From contig NZ_LKAS01000002.1 in the NCBI RefSeq assembly GCF_002075085.1, positions 34,202 to 98,201 on the forward strand: a stretch of 64,000 nt of DNA. Direction: 5' to 3'. This DNA comes from a bacterium endosymbiont of Pedicinus badii (GTDB lineage Bacteria; Pseudomonadota; Gammaproteobacteria; Enterobacterales; Enterobacteriaceae). Shown here piece after piece: positions 27,042-37,900 of this stretch (its first letter is position 1; every line of letters starts with the position of its first letter). Below the pieces are notes generated by a model, which saw only the letters and a list, made by a program, of their open reading frames with translations, searched no databases and was not told where the DNA came from. Made by a program: the position numbers and the translations under genes.

Positions 27042-27863
27042 TTAGTCTTCAAACTTTTTTGTATTCCAAATGAGCAATAGGTAGTCTAGACTTTTTATTT
27101 TGATAAAATATTCCGCAAAAACTGTTTTTTGCAAATTTTTTTCATTTTTTACAATTTCTATTACTTTTGCAACTGGATATCCATCTGGAAAAATTCCTCC
27201 TAGTCCTGAAGTTACTAAAACATCGTCTTTTTGAATATCAAAGTCATAGTCTAAATTTTCTAATATCATAGGACAATTTGAACCTTGTCCTAAACCAATA
27301 GTATGCAAATTGTTTCTCAAAACTTTTATAGGAATTGCATGATTTTTGTCGCAAACAAGAAGGACTGTACTACTATTTTTATTAACAAAAATAGTTTGTC
27401 CTACTATTCCCATTTCATTGATTATTGATTGTCCTAAGTATACTTGATTTTGGTATCCTTTATCTATATTAATTTGACTACTGTTTTTATTGATATTTAC
27501 AAAAATTACTTTAGTAAGCATAACTCTATTATTTTTTGAAAAAGAATTTAGTAACTTTTTTAATTGTATATTTTCTTGTTTATACTTTTTTAAAATCATG
27601 ATTTCGTGATTTTTTAAAAGAATTTTTTCTTCTAATATTTTTTTTTCTTGAATTAATTTTTCTAAAAAGTTTTTTGAAAAAGAAAAGATAAAAAAATTTT
27701 TTGGATAGTATATATATTCGTATACTGTATTTATAAAATTTACTATATAAGATTTCGTAGAGTTTAAAATATTAAATTTTGTATCTAGAAAAATAGTACA
27801 AAAAGAGATAAAAATAAGAATAAATAATTTAGATTTTAAAAAAGGATTTTTTTTAGTAAACAT
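27042..27863 (-). CDS. mreC: Rod-shape determining protein MreC
   Basis: MreC is a periplasmic scaffold of the elongasome linking MreB to penicillin-binding proteins. The 273-residue protein (E. coli 367) has one N-terminal membrane segment (about residues 12-30), a predicted Lys/Glu-rich coiled coil (about 70-105, KLIQEKKILEEKILLKNHEI), then the beta domain with NEMGIVGQTIFVNKNSSTVL, NLHTIGLGQG and DVLVTSGLGGIFPDGYPVAK. The extended Pro-rich C-terminal tail of enterobacterial MreC is missing. It is between mreB and mreD in the same direction with 17- and 21-base gaps. Confidence 0.95.
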   Translation of the reverse strand: MFTKKNPFLKSKLFILIFISFCTIFLDTKFNILNSTKSYIVNFINTVYEYIYYPKNFFIFSFSKNFLEKLIQEKKILEEKILLKNHEIMILKKYKQENIQLKKLLNSFSKNNRVMLTKVIFVNINKNSSQINIDKGYQNQVYLGQSIINEMGIVGQTIFVNKNSSTVLLVCDKNHAIPIKVLRNNLHTIGLGQGSNCPMILENLDYDFDIQKDDVLVTSGLGGIFPDGYPVAKVIEIVKNEKNLQKTVFAEYFIKIKSLDYLLLIWNTKKFED

Positions 27864-27880
27864 TTTTTTCCTTTTTTAAT

Positions 27881-29111
<1,231 letters not shown>

Positions 29112-29555
29112 ATGAAAAAAAAAATTTTACTCATAAATGGACCTAATATAAATTTAGTAGGAATTAGAGAAAAAGAAAAATATGGAGAAAAAAGTATTGA
29201 AGAAATTAATAAAAATTTAAAAAAAATTTCTAAAAAATCAAAAATTCATTTTTTGCACTTTCAGTCAAACTCAGAATGTGCAATTATAGAAAAAATTCAT
29301 AGATCTATTAATGCTATAGATTTTATTTTAATAAATCCGGCATCTTTTACACATACTAGTATAGCCATAAGAGATGCTCTATTAGCCGTTAAAATTCCAT
29401 TTTTCGAAATTCATTTTTCCAATATACATAAGTATGAAAAGTTTAGAAGATTTTCATTTTTTTCTGACATTGCTGTAGGAACTATATCTGGATTCGGAGA
29501 GATAGGATACTATTTTGCATTTGAAGCAGCAAAATATTTTTTATTAAAAAAATAA
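29112..29555 (+). CDS. aroQ: 3-dehydroquinate dehydratase, type II
   Basis: Dehydrates 3-dehydroquinate to 3-dehydroshikimate in the shikimate pathway. The 147-residue protein has the type II signature LLINGPNINLVGIREKEKYG (residues 5-24), with the active-site Tyr, the FLHFQSNSECAIIEKIH segment, ILINPASFTHTSIAIRDAL and the catalytic His in FEIHFSNIHK, and VGTISGFGEIGY. The type II enzyme is linked to accB in several gammaproteobacteria, as here (17-base gap). Whether the rest of the pathway is present cannot be told from this window. Confidence 0.97.
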   Translation: MKKKILLINGPNINLVGIREKEKYGEKSIEEINKNLKKISKKSKIHFLHFQSNSECAIIEKIHRSINAIDFILINPASFTHTSIAIRDALLAVKIPFFEIHFSNIHKYEKFRRFSFFSDIAVGTISGFGEIGYYFAFEAAKYFLLKK

Positions 29556-29572
29556 AAAAAATTGGAACTACC

Positions 29573-30019
29573 ATGAATATTCAAAAAATTGAAAAACTCA
29601 TAAAGTTGGTAAAAAAATTTGGCGTATCAAAGTTAGAAATATTTGGAAAAAATGAATCAGTTAAAATTTGTAATCAAGATTTTTCAAAAAACAAAACAAA
29701 TTTCATAACTAGTACGAAAAAAAATGAAATTCATAAATGTAAAGAAAAAATAGAAGAACATAATTATGACTATTCTATAGAAAGTAAAAATTGTATTAGA
29801 TCTCCAATGGTTGGAATATTTCATAGAAATATAGAGAGTAGGCAACCTCCTTATGTGAAAATAGGACAAAAAGTCAATGTTGGTGATATATTATGTGTTA
29901 TAGAAGCAATGAAAATTATGAATTATATAGAATCAGATCGAAAAGGAATAGTAAAAAAAATTTTTCTTACTGAAGGACAACCAGTGGAATTTAACGAGCC
30001 GATAATGATTATCGAATAA
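29573..30019 (+). CDS. accB: Biotin carboxyl carrier protein of acetyl-CoA carboxylase
   Basis: Carries the biotin that shuttles carboxyl groups in acetyl-CoA carboxylase, the first step of fatty acid synthesis. The 148-residue protein (E. coli 156) begins with [20 protein letters not shown], has a diverged hydrophilic linker, and ends in a biotinyl domain with [30 protein letters not shown] (biotin Lys in EAMKIMN) and [15 protein letters not shown]. It is followed 11 bases later by accC, as in E. coli. Needs biotin and BirA, not seen here. Confidence 0.97.
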   Translation: MNIQKIEKLIKLVKKFGVSKLEIFGKNESVKICNQDFSKNKTNFITSTKKNEIHKCKEKIEEHNYDYSIESKNCIRSPMVGIFHRNIESRQPPYVKIGQKVNVGDILCVIEAMKIMNYIESDRKGIVKKIFLTEGQPVEFNEPIMIIE

Positions 30020-30030
30020 AGGATAATTAT

Positions 30031-31386
30031 ATGATAAAAAAAATTGTTATAGCTAATAGAGGAGAAATTGCGTTAAGAATACTAAGAACTTGTAAAGAAA
30101 TGAATATTAAAACTGTTTCTGTATATTCCACAATAGATAGAGAATTAAAACATGTTCTTCTTTCAGATGAATCTATATGCATAGGACCACCTCGAGCAGA
30201 AAATAGTTATTTAAATATTCCTGCTATAATTTCTGCTGCTGAAGTTACTAGATCTAACGCAATACATCCAGGATACGGATTTCTTTCAGAAAATTCTAAT
30301 TTTTCTGAACAAGTAGAAAAATCTGGATTCATTTTTATAGGTCCAAATTCAAAAACTATAAAAATGATGGGAAATAAGATTTCTGCTATTAAAATTATGA
30401 AAAAATTTGGCATACCTTGCTTGCCAAACAATATTTCTAAGATTAATAAAAATGAAAAAGAAAATCTAAAAATTGCAGAAAAAATTGGATATAGTCTAAT
30501 CATTAAATCTGCTCATGGAGGAGGGGGAAAAGCAATTAAAATAGTTCATTCAAAAAAAGATCTAAAAAAATATATAAAAATTGTAAAAGAAGAATCGAAG
30601 AGATTTTTTAATAACAGAACAATATACATTGAAAAATATTTAGATTCTGCTAAGCATATAGAAATACAAATTATTTCAGATGGAAAGGGAAATGCAGTAT
30701 TTTTAGGAGATCGAGAATGTACGATACAAAGAAATCATCAAAAAATTCTAGAAGAAGCTCCTTCAAGTATAGAAGAAAGTGAAAAAGTAGAAATCGCAGA
30801 ACTTTGCAAAACAGTTTGTGTAGAAATCGGCTATAAAGGATTAGGAACCTTCGAATTTTTGTACCAAGATAAAAAGTTCTTTTTTATAGAAATGAATACA
30901 AGAATACAAGTGGAACATCCTGTTACAGAAATGATTACTGGAATAGATTTAGTAAAAGAACAAATTAAAATAGCTTCAGGAAAAAAATTGTCATTTAAAC
31001 AAAATAGTATTAGATTTTTTGGACATTCTATAGAATGCAGAATTAATGCAGAAAAACCAAATAATTTTCAACCAAGTCCTGGAAAAATAACCAGATTTCA
31101 CGCTCCAGGAGGATTAGGAATAAGATGGGATTCTCATATATATACAAACTATTCTGTACCAATTTTTTATGATTCACTAATTGGAAAACTAATTTCTTTT
31201 GGAGAAAATAGAAAAGTAGCAATCGCTAGAATGCAAAATGCTTTATCAGAATTAGTAATAGAAAATATAGAAACTAATATTAATTTACAAATGAAAATCT
31301 TAAGAAACAAAAACTTTAAAAATGGTAGAATTAGTACAAATTTTTTAAATTCAGAATTTTTAGAAAAAATAAATAAAATAACTTAA
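30031..31386 (+). CDS. accC: Biotin carboxylase subunit of acetyl-CoA carboxylase
   Basis: ATP-grasp enzyme that carboxylates biotin on AccB. The 451-residue protein (E. coli 449) has [18 protein letters not shown] (residues 6-23), [12 protein letters not shown], the glycine-rich ATP loop [59 protein letters not shown] and the C-terminal [14 protein letters not shown] clear Shine-Dalgarno AAAGGA (30018-30023) lies eight bases before the ATG, overlapping the end of accB. The carboxyltransferase genes accA and accD are elsewhere. Confidence 0.98.
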   Translation: MIKKIVIANRGEIALRILRTCKEMNIKTVSVYSTIDRELKHVLLSDESICIGPPRAENSYLNIPAIISAAEVTRSNAIHPGYGFLSENSNFSEQVEKSGFIFIGPNSKTIKMMGNKISAIKIMKKFGIPCLPNNISKINKNEKENLKIAEKIGYSLIIKSAHGGGGKAIKIVHSKKDLKKYIKIVKEESKRFFNNRTIYIEKYLDSAKHIEIQIISDGKGNAVFLGDRECTIQRNHQKILEEAPSSIEESEKVEIAELCKTVCVEIGYKGLGTFEFLYQDKKFFFIEMNTRIQVEHPVTEMITGIDLVKEQIKIASGKKLSFKQNSIRFFGHSIECRINAEKPNNFQPSPGKITRFHAPGGLGIRWDSHIYTNYSVPIFYDSLIGKLISFGENRKVAIARMQNALSELVIENIETNINLQMKILRNKNFKNGRISTNFLNSEFLEKINKIT

Positions 31387-31457
31387 AATAAAAATTTATC
31401 TTTCTAAAAATTTTTAATAAAATAGTACAAAATACTAAAAAATACTAAAATATAATA

Positions 31458-32102
31458 ATGAATAATAAAAAAAAATTTAGCAAATTTATAAAAAATAAAA
31501 TTTTCTTATATCCTATAGTAGATTCCTTATTTTGGCTGGTAAAAGTTTTAGATTTTGGCATAAAATTTATACAATTTAGAATCAAAAATTTCTTTAATTA
31601 TGAAAAATTATGCTTTAGTATAGAAGCAGCAATTATACTAGGAAAAAAATATAATGCTTTTATTTTTATAAATGACTATTGGAAATTAGCTATTAAATAT
31701 CAAGCATTTGGAATTCATTTGGGACAAGAGGATATAAAATCAATAGATATCAAAAAGATACAAAAACACAATATTTGTTTTGGAATTTCTGCACATTCTA
31801 AAGATGAATTTAAAAATGCAGTTCGTTTTTCCCCTGACTATATATCTTTAGGACACGTATTTTATACAAATACAAAAATTATGAAAAATCCTCCCATAGG
31901 ATTGGAAATGGTAAAAAAAATTCAAAGAGAATTTAGTAGCAGTATACCTATAATTGCAATAGGTGGAATAAATAGTACTAATATAAAAAAAGTTCTTTCT
32001 TGTTCAATTAATGCAATTGCTATAAGTAGTTTTATTACTGAAAATCCAGTATGGAAAAAGTCTATTGTTGAATTAAGAAATAAATATCCTTTACTTTTTT
32101 AA
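31458..32102 (+). CDS. thiE: Thiamine-phosphate synthase
   Basis: Couples the pyrimidine (HMP-PP) and thiazole phosphate moieties to thiamine phosphate. The 214-residue protein (E. coli 211) shows YPIVDSLFWLVKVLDFGIKF and IQFRIKN (substrate Arg), FIFINDYWKLAIKYQAFGIH, LGQEDIKS, GISAHSKDEF, DYISLGHVFYTNTK and IAIGGINSTNIKKV (phosphate loop). First gene of the thiEFSGH cluster. ThiC, which precedes it in E. coli and makes HMP-P, is missing; the preceding gene is accC 71 bases upstream, and I see no TPP riboswitch in that gap. Confidence 0.95.
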   Translation: MNNKKKFSKFIKNKIFLYPIVDSLFWLVKVLDFGIKFIQFRIKNFFNYEKLCFSIEAAIILGKKYNAFIFINDYWKLAIKYQAFGIHLGQEDIKSIDIKKIQKHNICFGISAHSKDEFKNAVRFSPDYISLGHVFYTNTKIMKNPPIGLEMVKKIQREFSSSIPIIAIGGINSTNIKKVLSCSINAIAISSFITENPVWKKSIVELRNKYPLLF

Positions 32103-32114
32103 CCACTACGATGT

Positions 32115-32861
32115 ATGTCTAAAAATATTTTTTTAAGTCCCTCAGAATATTTGAGATACAGCAGACAAATTATTTTAAAAGAGTTTGGTATATCTGGACA
32201 AAAGAAAATCAAAGATACTACTGTACTAATTATAGGAATAGGAGGAATAGGCTGCCAATGCGCTATGCAGCTATCTTTGGTTGGTATAGGAAGAATTATA
32301 CTAGCAGATTATGATGTTGTAGAAAAGAGTAATCTTAATAGGCAATTTCTCTATAAGGAAAAAGATATTGGATTATCCAAATCCAAGACTGCTAAAGATC
32401 AACTTTTTTCTTTAAATCCAAATGTAGAGTATATTTATTTTTCGAAAAAAATTTTTGGAAAAAAATTAAAAAGTAGCATCGAAATATCTAATATAGTATT
32501 AGATTGTTCTGATGATTTAAAAACAAGGTATCTAATAAATAGATATTGCATAGAGTACAATAAAGTTTTTATTACTGGAAGTTGCATACTTTATTCAGTA
32601 CAAATTCTAGTTTTTAGAAGTTTTAAATATGGTTGCTATGCCTGCGTTTTTCCTAGGATAAAAAATAATTATACTTGTCAAAATTATGGAATATTTATTT
32701 CTTCGTCTTCTTTAGCTGGTACTTTACAAGCAATGGAAGCTATTAAAATAGCACTAAACTTTAAAGAAGAAAAAAAAAATTATCTATTTTCTTTTGATAT
32801 TAGAAAAATGAGATTCAAAAAAGCAAAAATATTTAAGGATAAATACTGTAAATTTTGCTAA
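32115..32861 (+). CDS. thiF: ThiS adenylyltransferase
   Basis: Adenylates the C-terminal glycine of ThiS (E1-like) so that sulfur can be loaded for thiazole synthesis. The 248-residue protein (E. coli 251) has YLRYSRQIILKEFGISGQKK, the nucleotide-binding VLIIGIGGIGCQCAMQLSLVG (residues about 37-57, partial), LADYDVVEKSNLNRQFLY, VLDCSDDLKTRY and zinc cysteines in YACVFP and the final YCKFC. Overlaps thiS by a few bases depending on the thiS start. Confidence 0.96.
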   Translation: MSKNIFLSPSEYLRYSRQIILKEFGISGQKKIKDTTVLIIGIGGIGCQCAMQLSLVGIGRIILADYDVVEKSNLNRQFLYKEKDIGLSKSKTAKDQLFSLNPNVEYIYFSKKIFGKKLKSSIEISNIVLDCSDDLKTRYLINRYCIEYNKVFITGSCILYSVQILVFRSFKYGCYACVFPRIKNNYTCQNYGIFISSSSLAGTLQAMEAIKIALNFKEEKKNYLFSFDIRKMRFKKAKIFKDKYCKFC

Positions 32862-32881
32862 CCAAATTTTTGTACAAAAAT

Positions 32882-33082
32882 ATGAAAATTATTGTGAATG
32901 ATAAAAATTTTTATTTAGAAAAATCTATCTCCATACTAGATTTTTTCAAATATGAGAATTTTTCTTTAATTGGTATTGCTATTTCTATTAATGGAAACAT
33001 TCTTCCAAAAAAAAAATGGAAAAAATATTTTTTAAAGAATAATGATAGAATTGAAATATTTAAGATTATCGTAGGAGGATAA
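32882..33082 (+). CDS. thiS: Sulfur carrier protein ThiS
   Basis: Ubiquitin-like sulfur carrier for thiazole formation; ThiF adenylates it and its thiocarboxylate feeds ThiG. Starting at the ATG at 32882 gives 66 residues, the E. coli length, beginning [20 protein letters not shown] and ending with the essential Gly-Gly (IIVGG). An upstream ATG at 32855 would add nine residues overlapping thiF and is less likely. The GGA GGA codons of the last two glycines also form the ribosome-binding site of thiG. Confidence 0.94.
   Translation: MKIIVNDKNFYLEKSISILDFFKYENFSLIGIAISINGNILPKKKWKKYFLKNNDRIEIFKIIVGG
33073..33079 (+). promoter_or_regulatory. Shine-Dalgarno for thiG within the ThiS Gly-Gly codons
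   Basis: AGGAGGA is the strongest ribosome-binding site I noticed in the window. It sits five or six bases before a TTG start at 33085 and is formed by the last two codons of thiS. It decides the non-ATG start of thiG and suggests translational coupling. Confidence 0.8.
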
Positions 33083-33084
33083 AT

Positions 33085-33846
33085 TTGTTAAAAATAGCCA
33101 ATACTAAATTTTCTTCCAGATTATTTATAGGAACTGGAAAATTTTCTTCTTCTAAAATTATGCAAGAATCCATTTTAGCTTCCAAATCAGAAATGGTAAC
33201 TGTTTCTATTAAAAGAATAGATATAAGTAAAAAAGAAATAGATTCAGTTTTAAAAATTTTAAGTAAAATGAAAGTAAAAATACTTCCTAACACTTCTGGA
33301 GCGAAAAATGCAAAAGAAGCAATATTTTCCGCACATTTAGCAAGAGAAGCTTTGAATACTAATTGGATAAAATTAGAAATTCATCCAGAAAAAAAATATC
33401 TTTTACCAGATTCTCTAGAAACATTAATTGCAGCAGAAGTTCTTGTAAAAGAAGGATTTATAGTTTTACCTTATTGTTTTGCAGATCCAGTTGTATGTAA
33501 AAAATTGGTAGAAGTTGGATGTTCTGCAGTTATGCCAGTAGGATCACCAATTGGTTCTAATCAAGGAATAAAAACTGAATTTTTTTTAAAAATTATTTCA
33601 GAGCAAATAACAGAAGTTCCTATAATAGTAGATTCTGGAATTGGTTCTCCTGAACATATCATTCAGGCTATGAAAATAGGAATAGATGGATTTTTGGTAA
33701 ATACTGCTATTGCTACTTCATTAGATCCTGTATGTACTGCAAAATCATTTTACTATGCTATTCAATGTGGAGAATATTTTCTAAAAAAAGAAATAAAAAA
33801 ATCTACTGATATTTTTAAATTAGTAAAAGAAAAATATAAATTTTAA
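33085..33846 (+). CDS. thiG: Thiazole synthase
   Basis: Condenses deoxyxylulose 5-phosphate, dehydroglycine (from ThiH) and ThiS thiocarboxylate to thiazole phosphate. The 253-residue protein (E. coli 256) begins at TTG (33085) as [19 protein letters not shown] and shows [38 protein letters not shown] (catalytic Lys region), [29 protein letters not shown] and [15 protein letters not shown]. ThiG forms a complex with ThiH, the next gene (four-base gap). Conservation is high, which argues the pathway is in use. Confidence 0.96.
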   Translation: MLKIANTKFSSRLFIGTGKFSSSKIMQESILASKSEMVTVSIKRIDISKKEIDSVLKILSKMKVKILPNTSGAKNAKEAIFSAHLAREALNTNWIKLEIHPEKKYLLPDSLETLIAAEVLVKEGFIVLPYCFADPVVCKKLVEVGCSAVMPVGSPIGSNQGIKTEFFLKIISEQITEVPIIVDSGIGSPEHIIQAMKIGIDGFLVNTAIATSLDPVCTAKSFYYAIQCGEYFLKKEIKKSTDIFKLVKEKYKF

Positions 33847-33850
33847 AAAT

Positions 33851-34975
33851 ATGGAATCATTTTTTGAAATTTGGAAAAATCTTTCTTGGAAAAAAATCGA
33901 TTCTTCCATTAATAAAAAAACAGAAAAAGATGTACAAAAAGCTATATTTTCTGGTAGACCAAATTTTGAAGATATGCTTGCTTTACTTTCTCCTATAGCT
34001 TTAAAATACATAAAATTTTTAATTAAAAAATCTAGAGAAATTACTAAAAAGAAATTTGGAAATAACATACAAATTTTTTTACCTATGTATGTTTCTAATT
34101 TTTGTACAAATGATTGCTCGTACTGTGGATTTTCTTCGAAAAACAAAATTAGAAGAAAATTTTTAGATACAAAAGAAATTGAAAAAGAATGTAAAAAAAT
34201 TAAATCTCTTGGGATAAAAAATATTTTAGTAGTATCTGGAGAAAATAATAGAATAGTTGGAATTGAGTATTTTTTGAATACTATAAAAATAGTAAAAAAA
34301 TACTTTAGTATGATACTGTTCGAAGTACAGCCATTATCTGTCAAAGAGTATTCTGTACTTCAAAAAAATGGACTTGATGGAATACTCTTATATCAAGAAA
34401 CCTATAATTATACAGATTATAATAAGCATCATATTAAAGGAAAAAAAAAGGATTTTTTTTGGAGAATCAGTGCTCCGGAAAGAATAGGTCAATCAAATAT
34501 TAGTAAGATAGGATTAGGTATTTTATCTGGATTGTCAAAATATTGGAGAGTAGACTACTATTTTTTGTATTTGCACATTATGTATTTAAGAAAAAAATTT
34601 TGGAAATGCGAATACAGTATCTCTTTTCCAAGAATCAGACCTTTTTTTTACTCAAAAAACAAAAAAAAATTTTTAGGAATTAGTGACTTGGAACTGATAC
34701 AAGTAATATGTTCTTTCAGAATATTGTTTCCAGAAATAGAAATTAATTTGTCAACAAGAGAATCTAAAAAATTTAGAAATTTTATGATTCCAGTTTGTAT
34801 AAATAATATTAGTGTTAATTCTAAAACTTATCCAGGAGGATACACAAAAAAAAAAAAAGAGTTAGAACAATTTTCTATACAAGATAACAGAAATATTAAT
34901 CAAATAATGAAATACCTACAATCAAAAGATTTACAAATTGTTTTTAAAGATTGGGATTCTCATTTTGGAAGATGA
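33851..34975 (+). CDS. thiH: Radical SAM 2-iminoacetate synthase (tyrosine lyase)
   Basis: Cleaves tyrosine to dehydroglycine and p-cresol for ThiG. The 374-residue protein (E. coli 377) has the radical SAM motif C-x3-C-x2-C in [10 protein letters not shown] (about residues 85-94), [65 protein letters not shown] and [13 protein letters not shown]. Near the C-terminus a run of 13 A (34846-34858) encodes four lysines in frame. The last 32 bases overlap the 3' end of rpoC on the other strand. Last gene of thiEFSGH. Confidence 0.96.
   Translation: MESFFEIWKNLSWKKIDSSINKKTEKDVQKAIFSGRPNFEDMLALLSPIALKYIKFLIKKSREITKKKFGNNIQIFLPMYVSNFCTNDCSYCGFSSKNKIRRKFLDTKEIEKECKKIKSLGIKNILVVSGENNRIVGIEYFLNTIKIVKKYFSMILFEVQPLSVKEYSVLQKNGLDGILLYQETYNYTDYNKHHIKGKKKDFFWRISAPERIGQSNISKIGLGILSGLSKYWRVDYYFLYLHIMYLRKKFWKCEYSISFPRIRPFFYSKNKKKFLGISDLELIQVICSFRILFPEIEINLSTRESKKFRNFMIPVCINNISVNSKTYPGGYTKKKKELEQFSIQDNRNINQIMKYLQSKDLQIVFKDWDSHFGR
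34846..34858 (+). repeat. A13 homopolymer within intact thiH
   Basis: The longest mononucleotide run I noticed inside an intact gene in the window. It is in frame (Thr-Lys4-Glu). Polymerase slippage here would be expected to produce a fraction of truncated ThiH. Confidence 0.85.
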
Positions 34976-37900
34976 TGCTTTTATCATCTTTTTTTGTAAT
35001 CTCTGAATTATTCAGCAATTTTTTTAAATTTTTTTCTGCTACTTTAATAGAATTCTTAATATTTTTATCTTTACTTTTTTTAGTTCTATTTTTATGATAT
35101 ACGTACCCTGTTCCTGCTGGTATTAGCCTTCCTACGATAACATTTTCTTTTAGTCCTCTAAGTTCGTCTTTTTTTCCAGCTACTGCCCCTTCTGTTAGTA
35201 CTCTAGTAGTTTCTTGAAAAGAAGCAGCAGAAATAAAAGATTCAGTTGCTAAGGAAGCTTTTGTAATTCCTAGTAAATCTCTCTTATACTTTATAGTCTT
35301 TTTATTGTCTTTTTTAAGAATTTTATTAGCAATTTTAATTCTACAAAATTCTATTTGTTCTCCAGATAAAAAAGAAGAATCTCCTTCTTCTGTAATAGTT
35401 GCTTTTCTAAGCATTTGTCTTACTATTACTTCTATGTGCTTATCGTTTATTTTAACTCCTTGTAATCTATAAACTTCTTGCACTTCATTTACTATATATT
35501 CTGTAACTTCATTGATTCCTCTTAATCTTAGAATATCATGAGGAGATTCTGGACCATCTGATATAATATCTCCTTTTTCTATTCTTTCTCCTTCAAAAAC
35601 ATTAAGTTGTCTCCATTTTGGAATCATTTCTTCATAAGGTTTTTCTTTTTTTGAATTTGGTGTAATAATTAATCTTCTTTTTCCTTTTGTTTCTTTTCCA
35701 AATGATATAGTACCGCTTACTTCTGCTAAAATAGCAGGTTCCTTAGGTTTTCTAGCTTCAAAAAGATCTGCTACTCTAGGAAGTCCTCCTGTAATATCTT
35801 TTGTAACGCTTGTTTCTTGAGGAAGTCTTGCTAATGTGTCTCCTATAGAAATTTCTGAACCGTCTTCTAAATTTACTATAGCTCTTCCTGGAAGAAAGTA
35901 TTGGGCAGGAATATCTGATCCAGGTATATAAATTTCTTTATAATTTTTATCCACTATTTTTAAGGCTGGTCTTAGATCTTTACTAATTCCTGTTCTTTCA
36001 GATGTATCTAAAATTATAATAGAAGAAAGACCTGTTAGTTCATCTGTTTGTCTAACAATTGTCTGTCCATCAATCATGTCTGTAAAACAAACGAATCCAC
36101 TAACTTCTGTTACAATAGGCATTGTGTGAGGATCCCAATTAGCTATAATTTCTCCTCTAAATATTTTTTGCTTATTTCCTTTATTTAAAATTGCTCCGTA
36201 CGGAATTTTATGACTTTCTTTAGTTTTACCAAATTTATCTATAATTTTTAATTCTGTATTTCTCGAAGTAATTATTATTTTTTTTTGTTTATTGAAGACA
36301 AATTTTGCATTATTAATTACCAAAATTCCTTCATTTTTTGCTCTTATACTTGATTCTGCAGCAGCCCTAGAAGCGGCTCCTCCTATATGAAAAGTCCTCA
36401 TTGTTAATTGTGTCCCAGGTTCTCCTATAGACTGAGCAGCTATTACACCTATAGCTTCTCCTTTTTTAACTAAGTTTCCTCTAGCTAAATCTCTCCCATA
36501 ACACTTTGAGCAAACACCAAAATTGGTCTCACAAGTTACTACAGACCTCACTTTAATGCTATCTACAAAACTTTTTTCTAATAAATCGCACCATTTTTCA
36601 TTTAAAAGTGTATTTCTAGGTATTAGAATTTTTTCTTTTATATATATATCCTCTGCTACTACTCTTCCTAATACTCTTTCTCTTAATGCTTCTTTAACAT
36701 CTCCTCCTTCTATAACAGAAGTCATTTTTATTCCAGATTTTGTACTACAATCTTTTTCCGTAACTACTAAATCTTGCGCTACATCTACAAGTCTTCTTGT
36801 AAGATATCCAGAATTTGCAGTTTTTAGAGCAGTATCTGCTAATCCTTTTCTGGCCCCGTGTGTAGAAATAAAGTACTGTAAAACATTTAATCCTTCTCTA
36901 AAATTTGCAGTAATAGGAGTTTCTATAATAGATCCATCTGGACGAGCCATTAATCCACGCATTCCAGCTAATTGTCTAATTTGAGCTGCTGAACCTCTGG
37001 CTCCAGAATCTGCCATCATGAATATATTGTTAAAAGAGGAATCTTGTGCAATTTTTTTGTTTGTTAATTTATTTTTTTCTTTAGTAAAATTTTCCATCAT
37101 AGCTTGAGATATCTTTTCATTTGCTGCTGCCCAAATATCTATGACTTTATTATATCTTTCTCCAGCTGTTACTAATCCCGATTGAAATTGTTCTTGTATT
37201 TCAGCAACCTCTGATTCTGCTTCTTGTATAATTTCTGTTTTCTTTTCTGGAATAACCATATCATCAATTCCAACAGAAGCTCCAGATTTAGAAGCATAGA
37301 AAAAACCTGTGTACATAATCTTATCAGCGAAAATTACAGTTTTTTTTATTCCTAGTAGTCTGTAACAAGTGTTTATCATTTTTGAAATAGATTTTTTTCC
37401 TAAAGTTCTGTTAATTAAAGAAAAAGACAATCCTTTAGGAACAATATTCCATAATATAACTCTCCCTACTGTTGTATGTACAATTTTTAAAATTTTTTTT
37501 CTCTTTCCTGATTCTTCTATACTGTATTCTACAATTCTTGCTTGTATTTTTGCATGCAAGTCAGCTAGACCAGAATTATAAACATGTTCTGCTTCTTGAG
37601 GACCAGTAAGAATCATACCTTCTCCCTTACTATTATTGCATTTTTTTGTCATGTAATATAATCCTAGTACTACATCTTGAGAAGGAACTATAATAGGTTC
37701 TCCATTTGCAGGAGAAAGTATATTATTTGTAGACATCATAAGATTTCTTGCTTCTTTTTGTGCTTCCATAGTTAATGGTATATGCACAGCCATTTGATCT
37801 CCATCAAAATCTGCATTATATGCGGCACATACTAAAGGATGTAGCTGTATTGCTTTTCCTTCTACCAAAATTGGTTCAAAAGCTTGAATTCCTAATCTAT

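Noticed and set aside
31387-31457. Possible TPP riboswitch before thiE
   Set aside because: Only 71 A/T-rich bases with none of the conserved thi-box sequence.
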